Below are positions 7,489 to 16,154 of a stretch of 61,887 nt of DNA, in pieces. Made by a program: the position numbers and the translations under genes. Source of the DNA: Prochlorococcus sp. AG-347-J14. GTDB lineage: Bacteria > Cyanobacteriota > Cyanobacteriia > PCC-6307 > Cyanobiaceae. Position 1 is the first letter of the stretch; every line of letters begins with the position of its first letter. The notes under the pieces are model-generated. The model did not search any database and was not told the DNA's origin. It was given only the letters and a program-made list of their open reading frames with translations. Location of the stretch: positions 1-61,887 of the forward strand of contig QCBU01000010.1 in assembly GCA_003281505.1 (NCBI GenBank), read 5' to 3'.

Positions 7489-7643
7489 TAATGAATAGAT
7501 CTCTTATCTTAAACTTAGCAATTGTATTTTTTATGTAAAGTAACTATTCCTCCTTAAATTTCGAAAAAAACTTTCAGAGACTTTTTAATCTTTATTTATT
7601 TTTATTTGCGGGATAAATCTAGTTCTAGCCGATCACAATTTTC

Positions 7644-7934
7644 TTACTTAGCTATTCCTATTTTCTTAAGCAATTTCAGGTAAGGCAAGGCCCAATTACC
7701 AAAGGTAAAAGAGATTATCGTATTTTTTGTAGTTGGAAATAATGTTTTAGAACGTGTAGAGGCTAATTTAGAAAATATCTTAATAGTCTCTACTTCTAGA
7801 TTATCCATATACAATTTTTTTTGAACACCTCGATCTTTCTTTTGGGGCAAATAATTTTCTATAAACCATAAAACTTGTTCTAAATTTGATTTATTGGGTG
7901 AAGTTTTAATTTGTTTATTTTTCTTTTTAAACAT
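7644..7934 (-). CDS. hypothetical 96-residue protein
   Basis: Basic, soluble protein with a lysine-rich start (MFKKKNKQIKTSPNK) and a helical body. A moderately hydrophobic block near the C-terminus (FGNWALPYLKLLKKIG) is too short and polar for a sure membrane helix. No family recognised. It has an ATG start and codon use like its neighbours, and stands alone. Confidence 0.6.
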   Translation of the reverse strand: MFKKKNKQIKTSPNKSNLEQVLWFIENYLPQKKDRGVQKKLYMDNLEVETIKIFSKLASTRSKTLFPTTKNTIISFTFGNWALPYLKLLKKIGIAK

Positions 7935-8132
7935 ATTAATTTACCTCTTAATTACTGAATTAAATTTGCCATTTATATAATTTAAATCAATAGTAAAAGC
8001 ATCAAAATTATGTTCTTTTTAATAATCGATAATCGAAAAAATAAATTAATAATTGCGTTGCTTTTATAAAAATAAAAAAAGAGCGGTACAAAACCCCTCT
8101 AAATTGATCAGTTTCAAAAAAGAATTTAATTT

Positions 8133-8294
8133 TTAGTCTTTCAATTTCATTTCTTTTTGTGTTTTCCTGATTCTTTCTTCAAAGACGGATCTCCTGTATG
8201 GAGTAACTTCTCCACTTTTAGTAGCCAAAAGTTGGGCTTCATATAGCCTGTTGGCTCTTTTGATTTTTTCTCTTATTTGTAAGAGGTTATTCAT
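8133..8294 (-). CDS. 53-residue basic helical protein
   Basis: ATG at 8294 lies inside the stop of the upstream 31-residue frame (ATGA overlap). The protein is rich in Arg, Lys and Glu with a central TPYRRSVFEERIRK block, and is probably soluble and helical. No family recognised. Coupling to 8291-8386 supports translation of both. Confidence 0.55.
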   Translation of the reverse strand: MNNLLQIREKIKRANRLYEAQLLATKSGEVTPYRRSVFEERIRKTQKEMKLKD

Positions 8295-8386
8295 GGTCTT
8301 TTGCAGTTAATGAGAATCCCGTTCCCTACTCCCATTTCATGCGTCCAGAGATATAAACTTGGATGAACGTAAGTGAACAATAACAT
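8291..8386 (-). CDS. 31-residue tryptophan/histidine-containing mini-protein
   Basis: ATG at 8386, reading through YLWTHEMGVGNGILINCKRP to a TGA that overlaps the ATG of the downstream gene (8294). The segment is noticeably richer in G+C than its surroundings. I have a general recollection of similar WTHE-GNGIL mini-frames recurring in Prochlorococcus genomes but cannot confirm it here. It could be a translated leader or a repeated element rather than an independent gene. Confidence 0.4.
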   Translation of the reverse strand: MLLFTYVHPSLYLWTHEMGVGNGILINCKRP

Positions 8387-8482
8387 CTTTAAAAAAATTC
8401 TGCGAGAGTAATTTTTACTAAATTTTTCTCAAAAAATAAATATTGAATAGATAGTATAAACAAGGTTTTAATATTTCCTAAA

Positions 8483-8758
8483 TTAGGATAAGAAAATTGT
8501 TTGCGACCCATTATTATTATCCTGAATCACTATTTTTTTATTAGGGTAAATATCTGATAATATTCTTTTCAAATTTGAATTATCTGAATGAATTATATTA
8601 CTCATATTTTTTGAATTAATTTTCCAATTTTCATCTACAAATAGTTCTTTTTCATCGCCTTTTTCATTCTCCAGTGATGTATTATTTAGAATCTTAAGTA
8701 ACAGTTCTGAATCATAATCTTTAAATTCTTCAGAACCCTCTTTTAAATTTTTAATCAT
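8483..8758 (-). CDS. hypothetical acidic protein
   Basis: 91 residues, strongly acidic and asparagine-rich, with no hydrophobic helix. It contains the pattern SSDIYPNKKI-like helix then a QDNNNGSQTIFL strand at the end. No family recognised. ATG at 8758 with a TTTAGAAATC upstream region lacking a clear ribosome binding site. Confidence 0.5.
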   Translation of the reverse strand: MIKNLKEGSEEFKDYDSELLLKILNNTSLENEKGDEKELFVDENWKINSKNMSNIIHSDNSNLKRILSDIYPNKKIVIQDNNNGSQTIFLS

Positions 8759-8983
8759 TATTTAGAAATCTAATGTTTCTAAATCTTGCATAAGAAATTT
8801 GAAGAAGACAAGGTATTAATTACTTAAAAATTTCTCTTAAGATAAAAAATCCAGATGCGATTAAAATAATTTTCTTTAGAAAATTTAGTTCCAAAATAGC
8901 TAAAGAATGATATTTAAAAAGATTAATTAATCATTTACACAATTTATTTACTTGTTAGGTTGCAATTAAGGGAATCAGAAAAG

Positions 8984-9115
8984 ATGCCAAGAGTAATTAA
9001 CAAAAAAATTAGATTTTTAAGATGGTTAAACTCAGGCATGATACTACCATTTATAATTATGGCTGCATCCTCATCAATCATTCTTTATGGTGTTTTATTT
9101 ATCCTAATAAAATAG
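8984..9115 (+). CDS. 43-residue membrane protein
   Basis: ATG at 8984 preceded by a GGAATCAGAAAAG purine stretch. Basic N-terminus (MPRVINKKIRFLRW) then one hydrophobic helix (about residues 19-42), consistent with a small inner-membrane or thylakoid protein. No family recognised. Confidence 0.55.
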   Translation: MPRVINKKIRFLRWLNSGMILPFIIMAASSSIILYGVLFILIK

Positions 9116-9124
9116 TTTTTTAAT

Positions 9125-9259
9125 TTAAGCAGCTAAGTTTTCCTCAGATTTAGACATAATTATTGCAGCTTTTTTTAATAAACTGACTACTTCTTTTCTT
9201 CCAACTGCATTATCAGCTTGACGCATTATTTCATAATATTTTTTATTTATTTTCTTCAT
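9125..9259 (-). CDS. 44-residue GRKE-motif protein
   Basis: ATG at 9259. The core KKYYEIMRQADNAVGRKE followed by LLKKA is closely mirrored by the 45-residue gene at 16686-16823 (KKYADLIVQANNSTGRKE, then LIKQA), so the two are paralogues. Soluble, helix-turn-helix-like in outline, basic. The shared motif across two loci is good evidence that both are real genes. Function unknown. Confidence 0.65.
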   Translation of the reverse strand: MKKINKKYYEIMRQADNAVGRKEVVSLLKKAAIIMSKSEENLAA

Positions 9260-9441
9260 AAATAGTTTTAATTTAATCTAAAATTACAACATCATATGAT
9301 GGTGTCAACAGTACATAATTCTCATATATTATTTCTTTGATTATTTTTGCACAATAAAAAATGCTCATTTATTATCCTTCAAGTTTTTTTAATTGATGAT
9401 GCCAAAAAAATTATAATTATCAAAATTAATAATCCTTTTAA

Positions 9442-9657
9442 TTAAGCTATATTGAGGGATTTGAAAACATAAAATAAACCTCCGATTAAGATCAATATTG
9501 CAGCTCCATAAAAAAGAAAAGGGATAATTGGATATTTATACAATGTAGACCTTACTTTTTGTTGTATGGCTTTTTTATCAAGTTGAGGCAACTTCATATC
9601 TTCAGTTTTTTCTCTAGGCGGGATACCTAAATTTTTTCTTCTCTTTGCCTCTCCCAT
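9442..9657 (-). CDS. DUF2839 protein
   Basis: The family opening MGEAKRRKNLGIPPRE fixes the start at the ATG at 9657; an upstream in-frame start would add nine unrelated residues. 71 residues with one C-terminal membrane helix. Paralogue of 7037-7234. It begins two bases after the stop of the upstream gene (9660-9890), so the pair is an operon and the stop/start region probably allows ribosome re-initiation. Confidence 0.85.
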   Translation of the reverse strand: MGEAKRRKNLGIPPREKTEDMKLPQLDKKAIQQKVRSTLYKYPIIPFLFYGAAILILIGGLFYVFKSLNIA

Positions 9658-9659
9658 AT

Positions 9660-9890
9660 TTAATACTGAGGTATTCCCATACATTTTAAATAATTGTTAT
9701 CAGCTAAATCTAAAATTTGATTCCATTCTTCATGAGATGTTTCCAAATTATTTTTAAAATCTTTTTCAAATTTAAGAATACACCTTTTTTCTATATTTTC
9801 TGGAGAATTATAATTTCTCAAAAAAGAAACACTCAAATACGATAATGATGAAAAAACTATAATTATTTTAGCAATCCTAAAATTATTCAT
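9660..9890 (-). CDS. membrane-anchored hypothetical protein
   Basis: 76 residues: N-terminal hydrophobic segment (about residues 6-24), then a charged helical region with two cysteines (KRCILKF and YLKCMG). The layout resembles the protein at 6293-6523. Upstream partner of the DUF2839 gene, separated by two bases. No family recognised. Confidence 0.6.
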   Translation of the reverse strand: MNNFRIAKIIIVFSSLSYLSVSFLRNYNSPENIEKRCILKFEKDFKNNLETSHEEWNQILDLADNNYLKCMGIPQY

Positions 9891-9971
9891 ACCTTAAATG
9901 ATATTGCCTTATAAAAAATAAGGTTCTTGTTGGTTTTATAATTAATTTAATCTATTAAAAACAATTATCAA

Positions 9972-10169
9972 ATGATAAATTCTGTAAATTTTAACCATTT
10001 GCCTATTCAGGATTTGGTTGTTTCAGGGTTAATAATCTTTATAATGTCGACGATTATTGCCAATATTTACAACCCATTATTAGGAATAACTTATGCATTT
10101 GGAAATATACTTACTCTAACCTTCTTGAGCTGGTTATACAAAGAGACTTGGAGTGATCCAAGGAAATAA
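9972..10169 (+). CDS. two-helix hypothetical membrane protein
   Basis: 65 residues with hydrophobic segments at about 14-32 and 37-54 and a charged C-terminus (YKETWSDPRK). An ATG start after an AT-rich leader. No family recognised; the composition suits a small integral membrane protein. Confidence 0.6.
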   Translation: MINSVNFNHLPIQDLVVSGLIIFIMSTIIANIYNPLLGITYAFGNILTLTFLSWLYKETWSDPRK

Positions 10170-10243
10170 ATCTAATAAAGAAAAAAGACAAATAAAAAAA
10201 CTACTTCTGTATTTTTAATTTCGAAGAATACTTTAAATTAACT

Positions 10244-10435
10244 ATGTACGTTGCAAGAAGAGAGAGTATCAAAAAAAATAATAAGCTTTCCAAGGTAGAT
10301 TGGGGCATAACCATGAGTAGTACCAAAAATGATATATCTTCAAAGAAACGAATCCTGAAAAAAAATCAACCCTTTCATCATTTTTATTCTCAAACTCATA
10401 AATTTAATTTATCTAATAAAATCTCTGAGATTTAG
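10244..10435 (+). CDS. doubtful basic small ORF
   Basis: 63 residues, Lys/Ser/Asn-rich with no hydrophobic core and no ribosome binding site before its ATG. Composition is close to what random AT-rich sequence gives. Listed because it is the only frame between 10170 and 10442; I lean towards it not being a gene. Confidence 0.2.
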   Translation: MYVARRESIKKNNKLSKVDWGITMSSTKNDISSKKRILKKNQPFHHFYSQTHKFNLSNKISEI

Positions 10436-10442
10436 ATTAATT

Positions 10443-10799
10443 TTAACTTGAAAAATATTTTTCAGCCCTCCTAAAGGCTTTTACTGCTCCTTTATAATCA
10501 AGACTTTTTAATTTTTCCTTACTTTTTTGTTCCAGCATTTTTACTATTTGATTTCTCTTTATTTCATCAATTTTCAGCTTATGATCGAAAATAAGATCAA
10601 ATTTTGAGGAATACAATCTAGATAATTCTTCTCTATATTTTTCAATAATTTTTTCATCACAAGATTTGGATTTCAAAATTGCATTAGCCTTCATTTTGTC
10701 ATCTATTGCCCCTTTAAAATTTCCTTGTTTAAATTTCTTCTCACTTGATCTAGTTAGCTTAAGAATATCTCCCAAAATCAATTCATTAGAATCTTTCAT
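10443..10799 (-). CDS. TPR-like helical protein
   Basis: 118 residues, all helical. Two segments, EKKFKQGNFKGAIDDKMKA near residue 20 and LKSLDYKGAVKAFRRAEKY near residue 97, share the G/Y-x-x-A-x-x-x-x-x-x-A pattern of tetratricopeptide-like helix pairs. It could scaffold other proteins. No specific family recognised. Confidence 0.6.
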   Translation of the reverse strand: MKDSNELILGDILKLTRSSEKKFKQGNFKGAIDDKMKANAILKSKSCDEKIIEKYREELSRLYSSKFDLIFDHKLKIDEIKRNQIVKMLEQKSKEKLKSLDYKGAVKAFRRAEKYFSS

Positions 10800-10879
10800 T
10801 TATTTATCTGAGCCTAGATTAATGCTATCAGAATAAAGAAAAAACAACTTATATTTTTATTACTCAAATAATTAAATAA

Positions 10880-11180
10880 TTAACCTATAACAAGTCCTTT
10901 TTCAAGAAGTAAATCGAAAACCTCCACACTTTTCGTTTTCCCAAATTGGGGGGGGTTATGTAAATCTAATATTTCAGCAAGGCACATAATCCAATAAGTA
11001 TCTTTTTTTTAAATTTAGACCTTCACAAATATGGGTGGGAGCCGATTTAAAACAGCCAAAATCTGTTGATATATTAATATTCATGATTTGAGTTTCAAGT
11101 TCCAGACTTAAAAGTTCTATTTCTTGCTCAGAAAGGGATGTCCCAAAAGAATATGATTCAATTAAAAGTTGATAATTCAT
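10880..11180 (-). pseudogene. frameshifted paralogue of the gene at 16935
   Basis: The open frame from 11180 stops at 10974 (68 aa). A run of eight Ts at 11003-11010 (eight As on the coding strand) marks the break: skipping one A gives a frame continuing through DTYWIMCLAEILDL and KSVEVFDLLLEKG to a TAA at 10880, 99 residues in all. That extended product parallels the intact 96-residue protein at 16935-17225 (both have LI-x-x-Y, EI-x-x-L-x-x-EL, AP-x-x-IC-x-x-L-x-L, W-x-x-C). A one-base indel in a homopolymer therefore broke it, unless it is a sequencing error or programmed slippage. Confidence 0.75.
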
Positions 11181-11195
11181 AAAAGATTTATTTTT

Positions 11196-11477
11196 TCAAG
11201 AAATCCATCGAGTTATTTTTGTACCCTCATAAATGTGCCCTGAAGCTTCAACAATAGGTTTTGTTTCAGGATTCATAAAAATATCGTATAGAACATTTTC
11301 TGGTCCTTGAAAAATTACAGTTGCCCTTTTAGGATCATCTATTGATTTACCAATATAAAATGTTTTTACACCCATTTCTTTAAACATCGACTGCTGTTCC
11401 TCGGCATTCATATGAGATTCATATTGTTCAAACGTATTACTTAGTTGAAAATCTAGAATAGTCGTTTCAATGGCCAT
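11196..11477 (-). CDS. DUF3764-like protein
   Basis: 93 residues from the ATG at 11477 (MAIETTILDFQL); the extra 14 residues of the longer frame lack family-like sequence. The layout, with an F-E-x-Y-x-x-H/M segment, a central DDPKRATVIFQGPEN block and a C-terminal ASGHIYEGTKITRWIS, matches the DUF3764 family of marine cyanobacteria, a ferredoxin-like alpha/beta fold. Function unknown. It lies 16 bases upstream of the frameshifted gene on the same strand. Confidence 0.8.
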   Translation of the reverse strand: MAIETTILDFQLSNTFEQYESHMNAEEQQSMFKEMGVKTFYIGKSIDDPKRATVIFQGPENVLYDIFMNPETKPIVEASGHIYEGTKITRWIS

Positions 11478-11615
11478 GATAGTTAAAAGATGTTTTTTAG
11501 ATTTTAAATCTTTTTGCAAAAAAATAATTGAATAAAGATTAGTTTTTATTAAGCAAGGTATTAACTAATTTTTACTTATGAGTTATAAATCAACTATAAA
11601 AAACAGATTTTAATT

Positions 11616-12959
11616 TTGGACTCAAAAATTTCTCCAAGAGAACAATGGACTAGTAAGTTGGGATTCATTCTTGCAGCTGCTGGTAGCGCAGTAGGTCTTG
11701 GTAACCTTTGGGGTTTCGCCTACAGAGCCTCTCAAGGTGGAGGTGCTGCTTTTGTACTTTTATACGTACTAATCGTTTTAATTGTATGCCTTCCGGTATT
11801 TGTTGCTGAAATGGCTTTAGGAAGAAACGCTACCGCCAGCACATTGCTTGCACCAGTAAAGTTAGCTGGAAAAAATTGGTATCCATTAGGAATTCTTTTC
11901 TTTATAGCTCCCTTGGGAATAGCATCATATTATTCAGTCATAATGGGGTGGACCGCAGATACCTTGTTCCATTCATTATTTTTTGGATTACCAAAAAATT
12001 TAAGTGAAGCAGAAACTTTCTTTGGCTCAATTAGTAGTGGTAGCAGTGTTTTATTAGGGCACCTATTAAGCCTCGTTCTTACTGCCATAATAGTTTCATC
12101 AGGGATAAAAAAAGGAATCGAAAAGGTAACAAGATTCTTTATGCCTATACTTTTTATAATTCTTCTATCTCTTGCAATATGGGCCACTTCACTTTCAGGC
12201 GCATGGGAAGGATATAAAACATTTTTGTTTAAATTTGACTTTGATGAATTAAGGAACCCTCAAACCATAAGAAATGCTTTTACTCAAGCTTTCTTTTCTT
12301 TAAGTTTAGGAATTGGAGTAATGGTGACTTACGCTTCCTATCTAAATAAAAAGAGTAATCTTCCAAAACTAAGTGTTGGAGTTGCATCATTGGATACTTT
12401 GGTGGGTCTTATGGCAGGACTTATTACTTTTCCGATTGTTTTAACGTTTGGTTTAAATGATGCTATTTCTGAATCAACAGTTGGTGCATTATTTATATCA
12501 ATTCCTACGGGCCTTGGTTCATATGGAGCGGTTGGAAGAATTGTAGCTGTTGCATTTTTCGCATTAGCCTATATTGCAGCAATAACTTCCTCTGTTTCAT
12601 TATTGGAAGTTCCAGTTTCCTCTTTAATGGATAAATTTGGTTTTAAAAGAGAAAAATCTGTTTGGCTGATAACTCTTTTCTTATTCTTAGCAGGCATTCC
12701 TTCTGCATTAAACTTAAACATTCTTGGAACTATTGATTCGATTTTTGGAGGAGTATTACTTATCTTTGGTGGATTCTTGGTTACTTTCTTTATGGGATGG
12801 GTAGTACCTGGAAAGTTTAATGAAGAACTTAGTGATTCAAAAGTTGGAATCAAAACGACACGTTATTTGAAATTCATGACAAGATGGGTTGCGCCCCCAA
12901 TTATTGGTTTTGGACTATTTATTAGTGTGTTTGATTTGCTTAAAGGCTGGGTAAGTTAA
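11616..12959 (+). CDS. sodium-dependent neurotransmitter-symporter-family transporter
   Basis: 447 residues, LeuT-fold SNF/NSS family with about 11 membrane helices. The TM1 region AGSAVGLGNLWGFAYRAS and following GGGAAF correspond to the unwound helix that holds sodium and substrate in LeuT. Family members import amino acids or osmolytes with Na+, which fits a marine cell; the substrate cannot be read here. The start is a TTG (11616). The protein is slightly shorter than the usual 450-510 residues but shows no internal break. Confidence 0.92.
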   Translation: MDSKISPREQWTSKLGFILAAAGSAVGLGNLWGFAYRASQGGGAAFVLLYVLIVLIVCLPVFVAEMALGRNATASTLLAPVKLAGKNWYPLGILFFIAPLGIASYYSVIMGWTADTLFHSLFFGLPKNLSEAETFFGSISSGSSVLLGHLLSLVLTAIIVSSGIKKGIEKVTRFFMPILFIILLSLAIWATSLSGAWEGYKTFLFKFDFDELRNPQTIRNAFTQAFFSLSLGIGVMVTYASYLNKKSNLPKLSVGVASLDTLVGLMAGLITFPIVLTFGLNDAISESTVGALFISIPTGLGSYGAVGRIVAVAFFALAYIAAITSSVSLLEVPVSSLMDKFGFKREKSVWLITLFLFLAGIPSALNLNILGTIDSIFGGVLLIFGGFLVTFFMGWVVPGKFNEELSDSKVGIKTTRYLKFMTRWVAPPIIGFGLFISVFDLLKGWVS

Positions 12960-13361
12960 AAATAAATAAAAATTATAAAGTATAAAATTGAATAAATTTA
13001 CTGAGATATAGTACGGAAATAGGGGGAGGGGTGCAAGTCAAAAAAAGATAATATAGTTTAACTTTTTTGCATTATTTTTGATCAAACTCAAAAAAATACT
13101 AGTCAAAAATTAAGTATTTGCAATGGTTATTAATTAAAAAATTGATATGAAGGCTAAGTGCTTTGTTTTATTACTAAAATCAAAATATTTTTCTAAAGAA
13201 AATGTTTTACTGGGTAACCTTTTTTTAATCAAGTATTAAAATTTAACTTATATTTAATCTCGAACGTATCGGCAAAAACCATCCCTAATAGAAACTATAT
13301 AAAATACATTTAGATGTTTTATTTAAAGAAATTAGAACGCCTACAAGAATAGATAGTAAAT
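12960..13361. other. gene-free stretch before selO
   Basis: About 400 bases with no convincing gene. There is a G-rich patch near 13021-13035 (GGGGGAGGGG) and AT-rich sequence elsewhere. A 30-residue frame at 13147-13239 is not distinguishable from chance. It presumably holds the selO promoter (a TATAAA-like segment near 13299), but no clean -35/-10 pair stands out. Confidence 0.4.
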
Positions 13362-13364
13362 TTG

Positions 13365-15068
13365 ATGTCAACCAAATCTGATTCATTAAAAGAAAAGCTT
13401 ACAGAAAATTTTTATGAATTTTCTCTACTATCTGACTATTCTTTTATGAATTCTCTTAAAGCAGATCCTAAATCAACAAAAGATGGAAATGATCATAAGC
13501 CGCGTTCAGTATATTCAGGTCATTACGTACCAGTTGTTCCAACTGCTATTCCAGATTCAGAATATATTTCCCATAGCAACAAACTTTTTAAAGAACTAGG
13601 GCTAAGCTCAGATCTTACTAAAGACCAAAATTTTTGTCGTTTTTTCTCAGGTGATATTTCTGTTGCTAAATATCCAATGAGTCCTGTTGGTTGGGCAACA
13701 GGTTATGCATTATCAATTTACGGGACTGAATATACCCAGCAATGTCCTTTTGGAACTGGCAATGGTTATGGCGATGGTAGAGCAATTTCTGTTTTTGAAG
13801 GTTTATTCAATGGGAAAAGAATGGAAATGCAACTTAAAGGAGGAGGTCCAACTCCCTATTGTCGTGGAGCAGATGGTAGAGCTGTCTTAAGGTCTAGCGT
13901 ACGAGAATTTCTCGCACAGGAATTAATGGATTCCTTGGGAATCCCTACCTCAAGATCTTTAACACTTTATGTCTCACGTTCAGAAATAGTTAGAAGACCT
14001 TGGTATTCCAAAGAGTCCAGATATTTTGAACCTGATATCATGATTGATAATCAAGCGGCAATTACTACGAGAGTCGCTCCATCTTTTTTACGTGTAGGCC
14101 AGATTGAACTTTTTGCAAGACGAGTTCGTAATAATGCGCATGATGAGGCCCTCAATGAACTAAAAATGATAGTTCAACATCTAATTGATAGAAATTATAA
14201 AGATGAAATTGAATATGAGATTTCAATTGAAAGTAAAGTAATAAAACTGGCTTCTTTATACAAATCAAGACTTATATCACTTATAGCCAACTGGATGAGA
14301 GTTGGTTATTGCCAGGGTAATTTCAATAGTGATAATTGTGCTGCTGGAGGTTATACCTTAGATTATGGCCCCTTTGGATTCTGTGAATTATTTGATCCAA
14401 GATTTCAACCATGGACAGGTGGAGGTGAACATTTCTCATTTTTTAACCAGCCTTCTGCAGCGGCAATCAACTTTAAAACATTCTGTTCCTCTCTTAGTCC
14501 GTTACTTTCACAAAGCAAACAAGATCAAGAAAAGTTAGATCAAATCGAAAAAGACTTTTCTGAATTAATGAATAAGGAATTGATGAAAATGTGGGCAAAT
14601 AAGCTTGGTTTAGAACATTACAACGAAACTCTGATTAATGAATTTTTTAATCTCATGGTCATTTCAAAAGCAGACTATACAATTTTGTTCCGTAAACTCT
14701 CTGAAATCCCTGATAACTTATATTCTTTAAAAGACTGTTTCTATTTACCAATTAATGACGAGCTCAATAATAGGTGGGAAGTATGGCTTGAAAACTGGCA
14801 ATCAGTCTTGAAGAAAGAGGGAAATATTAAAGCAAAATCGGCATCAATGAAATCCCTTAATCCAGTCTATACTTGGCGCGAATGGATGGTCGTTCCTGCA
14901 TATGAAGAAGCTGAAAAGGGAAATTACAAGAAAATAAAAGAGTTACAGGATATCTTTAGCAATCCATATGTAGAACAACCCCCAGAAATAGATCAAAAAT
15001 ATAATCGACTAAAGCCAAGCCAGTATTTTAACTATGGAGGAGTATCTCATTACAGTTGTTCTTCCTAA
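13365..15068 (+). CDS. selO: SelO-like protein adenylyltransferase
   Basis: 567 residues of the SelO/YdiU pseudokinase family, which transfers AMP from ATP to Ser/Thr/Tyr residues of target proteins, linked to redox stress. Visible landmarks: GGGPTPYCRGADGRAVLRSS (nucleotide-binding loop region), REFLAQELMDSLGIPTSR, and the metal/catalytic block CQGNFNSDN followed by LDYGPFGF. Family members usually have H-G-V-x-N-T-D-N; here it reads C-Q-G-N-F-N-S-D-N, keeping the Asn and Asp. The ATG at 13365 is preferred to the TTG one codon earlier. Confidence 0.9.
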   Translation: MSTKSDSLKEKLTENFYEFSLLSDYSFMNSLKADPKSTKDGNDHKPRSVYSGHYVPVVPTAIPDSEYISHSNKLFKELGLSSDLTKDQNFCRFFSGDISVAKYPMSPVGWATGYALSIYGTEYTQQCPFGTGNGYGDGRAISVFEGLFNGKRMEMQLKGGGPTPYCRGADGRAVLRSSVREFLAQELMDSLGIPTSRSLTLYVSRSEIVRRPWYSKESRYFEPDIMIDNQAAITTRVAPSFLRVGQIELFARRVRNNAHDEALNELKMIVQHLIDRNYKDEIEYEISIESKVIKLASLYKSRLISLIANWMRVGYCQGNFNSDNCAAGGYTLDYGPFGFCELFDPRFQPWTGGGEHFSFFNQPSAAAINFKTFCSSLSPLLSQSKQDQEKLDQIEKDFSELMNKELMKMWANKLGLEHYNETLINEFFNLMVISKADYTILFRKLSEIPDNLYSLKDCFYLPINDELNNRWEVWLENWQSVLKKEGNIKAKSASMKSLNPVYTWREWMVVPAYEEAEKGNYKKIKELQDIFSNPYVEQPPEIDQKYNRLKPSQYFNYGGVSHYSCSS

Positions 15069-15110
15069 GGTAAATCCTAAAAATGCAGATTGAATAACTT
15101 AGAGAAAATT

Positions 15111-15533
15111 TTATTCATTTATGGTCGTAGACATTCCAACTACTGATACAACTCCCACATGAAGTATGGCCGGCTTCTTTCCAACATTTTTCACATAGTG
15201 GGGGGCCCCATTATTACTCTCTATAAATGCATCACCCGCTTTAAAGAAATTAATTTCTTCACCCCTAACATGTTTTAATCTTCCTCTGGTGACATGAATC
15301 AACATTGGGGAAGGATGAGTATGAATTGGAGTTTTCAAGCCAACTGGAATCTTGACTTTTAAGAGTCTTAATTCAGGCTTACCCTCGAGATAATTAAAAT
15401 TTTTACCACTAAGTCCTTTTGAACTTTGAATAATAGGTATAACTTCAATCTTTTCTTCAGCAAGATAAGGTTGTGGTAAAGCTAAAGTCCCAATAAAAAG
15501 GAAACAAAATGGAATAAATGTTTTTATTTTCAT
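15111..15533 (-). CDS. exported cupin-domain protein
   Basis: About 140 residues: a signal peptide (MKIKTFIPFCFLFIGTLA) and a single cupin barrel with THTHP-like metal ligands (PIHTHPSPM), a G-x-E-x-x-x-x-x-G-D-A turn and a second histidine in GAPHYVKN. It is likely a periplasmic metal-binding small barrel; enzymatic role unknown. The ATG at 15533 is preferred to a GTG six codons upstream because the signal peptide then begins cleanly. Convergent with selO. Confidence 0.8.
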   Translation of the reverse strand: MKIKTFIPFCFLFIGTLALPQPYLAEEKIEVIPIIQSSKGLSGKNFNYLEGKPELRLLKVKIPVGLKTPIHTHPSPMLIHVTRGRLKHVRGEEINFFKAGDAFIESNNGAPHYVKNVGKKPAILHVGVVSVVGMSTTINE

Positions 15534-15586
15534 TAGATATTTAAGTTTCACTAATAATAGGTAGTTTGCAAAAATAATAAACTAAT

Positions 15587-15748
15587 TTATTTCTTATATA
15601 ACTTTTCTAATTGCTTAATTTCCTCTCTTAAATCCTTACCTCTCTTATTTAATTTATTATTTTTAATAACTATTGGGATAATCCACCAGGCTTGAAGACC
15701 TAAAAAGATAAATACTAGGATCAATAATTCAAAAGTACCAGGCTGCAT
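15587..15748 (-). CDS. 53-residue single-helix membrane protein
   Basis: ATG at 15748. An N-terminal hydrophobic helix (about residues 6-28, ending LQAWWIIPIVI) is followed by a strongly charged helical tail (KNNKLNKRGKDLREEIKQL). The shape is of a membrane anchor with a cytoplasmic coiled tail. No named family recognised. Confidence 0.6.
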   Translation of the reverse strand: MQPGTFELLILVFIFLGLQAWWIIPIVIKNNKLNKRGKDLREEIKQLEKLYKK

Positions 15749-15821
15749 TTGATAAATAACCCTTCTTTATTAATAACATTATTCTAAAAGTTATTAAACA
15801 TTCATTAGATTTGGAATTTTT

Positions 15822-16004
15822 TTAGGCTGCCTCTAATTCAATATTAAGTTCAATTCCCTTTGAAATGATTGCTTCTTTAAATTCAATAAGTTTGGAAATT
15901 ATTCTTTGCTTCTCAGGATCAGTTTTGTGGATATCATCTACAACTTCCTGCTTTGCAAGTGTTACTTTTTGTAGTTTGATTTCTAGATCTTCTCTGTAAT
16001 TCAT
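15822..16004 (-). CDS. hypothetical helical protein
   Basis: 60 residues, wholly helical and charged, with heptad-like leucine/isoleucine spacing (IISKLIEFKEAIISKGIEL). Soluble; may self-associate. No family recognised. The gene faces away from the divergent DUF1651-like gene at 16155. Confidence 0.55.
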   Translation of the reverse strand: MNYREDLEIKLQKVTLAKQEVVDDIHKTDPEKQRIISKLIEFKEAIISKGIELNIELEAA

Positions 16005-16078
16005 AAGCTTAAAGAAATTATCTTATTTATTAAAAAACAAAATAATTATTAGTAAATAAGTACTTAACCTTAAAAGGA

Positions 16079-16105
16079 TTGACAGCAAAACAAGGAGGAT
16101 ATAAT
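16079..16105 (+). promoter_or_regulatory. sigma70-like promoter of the DUF1651 gene
   Basis: TTGACA at 16079-16084 and TATAAT at 16100-16105, both perfect consensus hexamers with a short 15-base spacer. The transcript would start near 16112, about 43 bases before the ATG at 16155. Exact consensus boxes are rare in this AT-rich sequence, which supports the call despite the spacer. Confidence 0.6.
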
Positions 16106-16154
16106 TTATAGTACAAACGTATCAATAATTAACCAGCCGATTATAAGATAAATT

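Noticed and set aside
13147..13239. 30-residue plus-strand frame
   Set aside because: Composition and length fit chance in AT-rich sequence, with no ribosome binding site.
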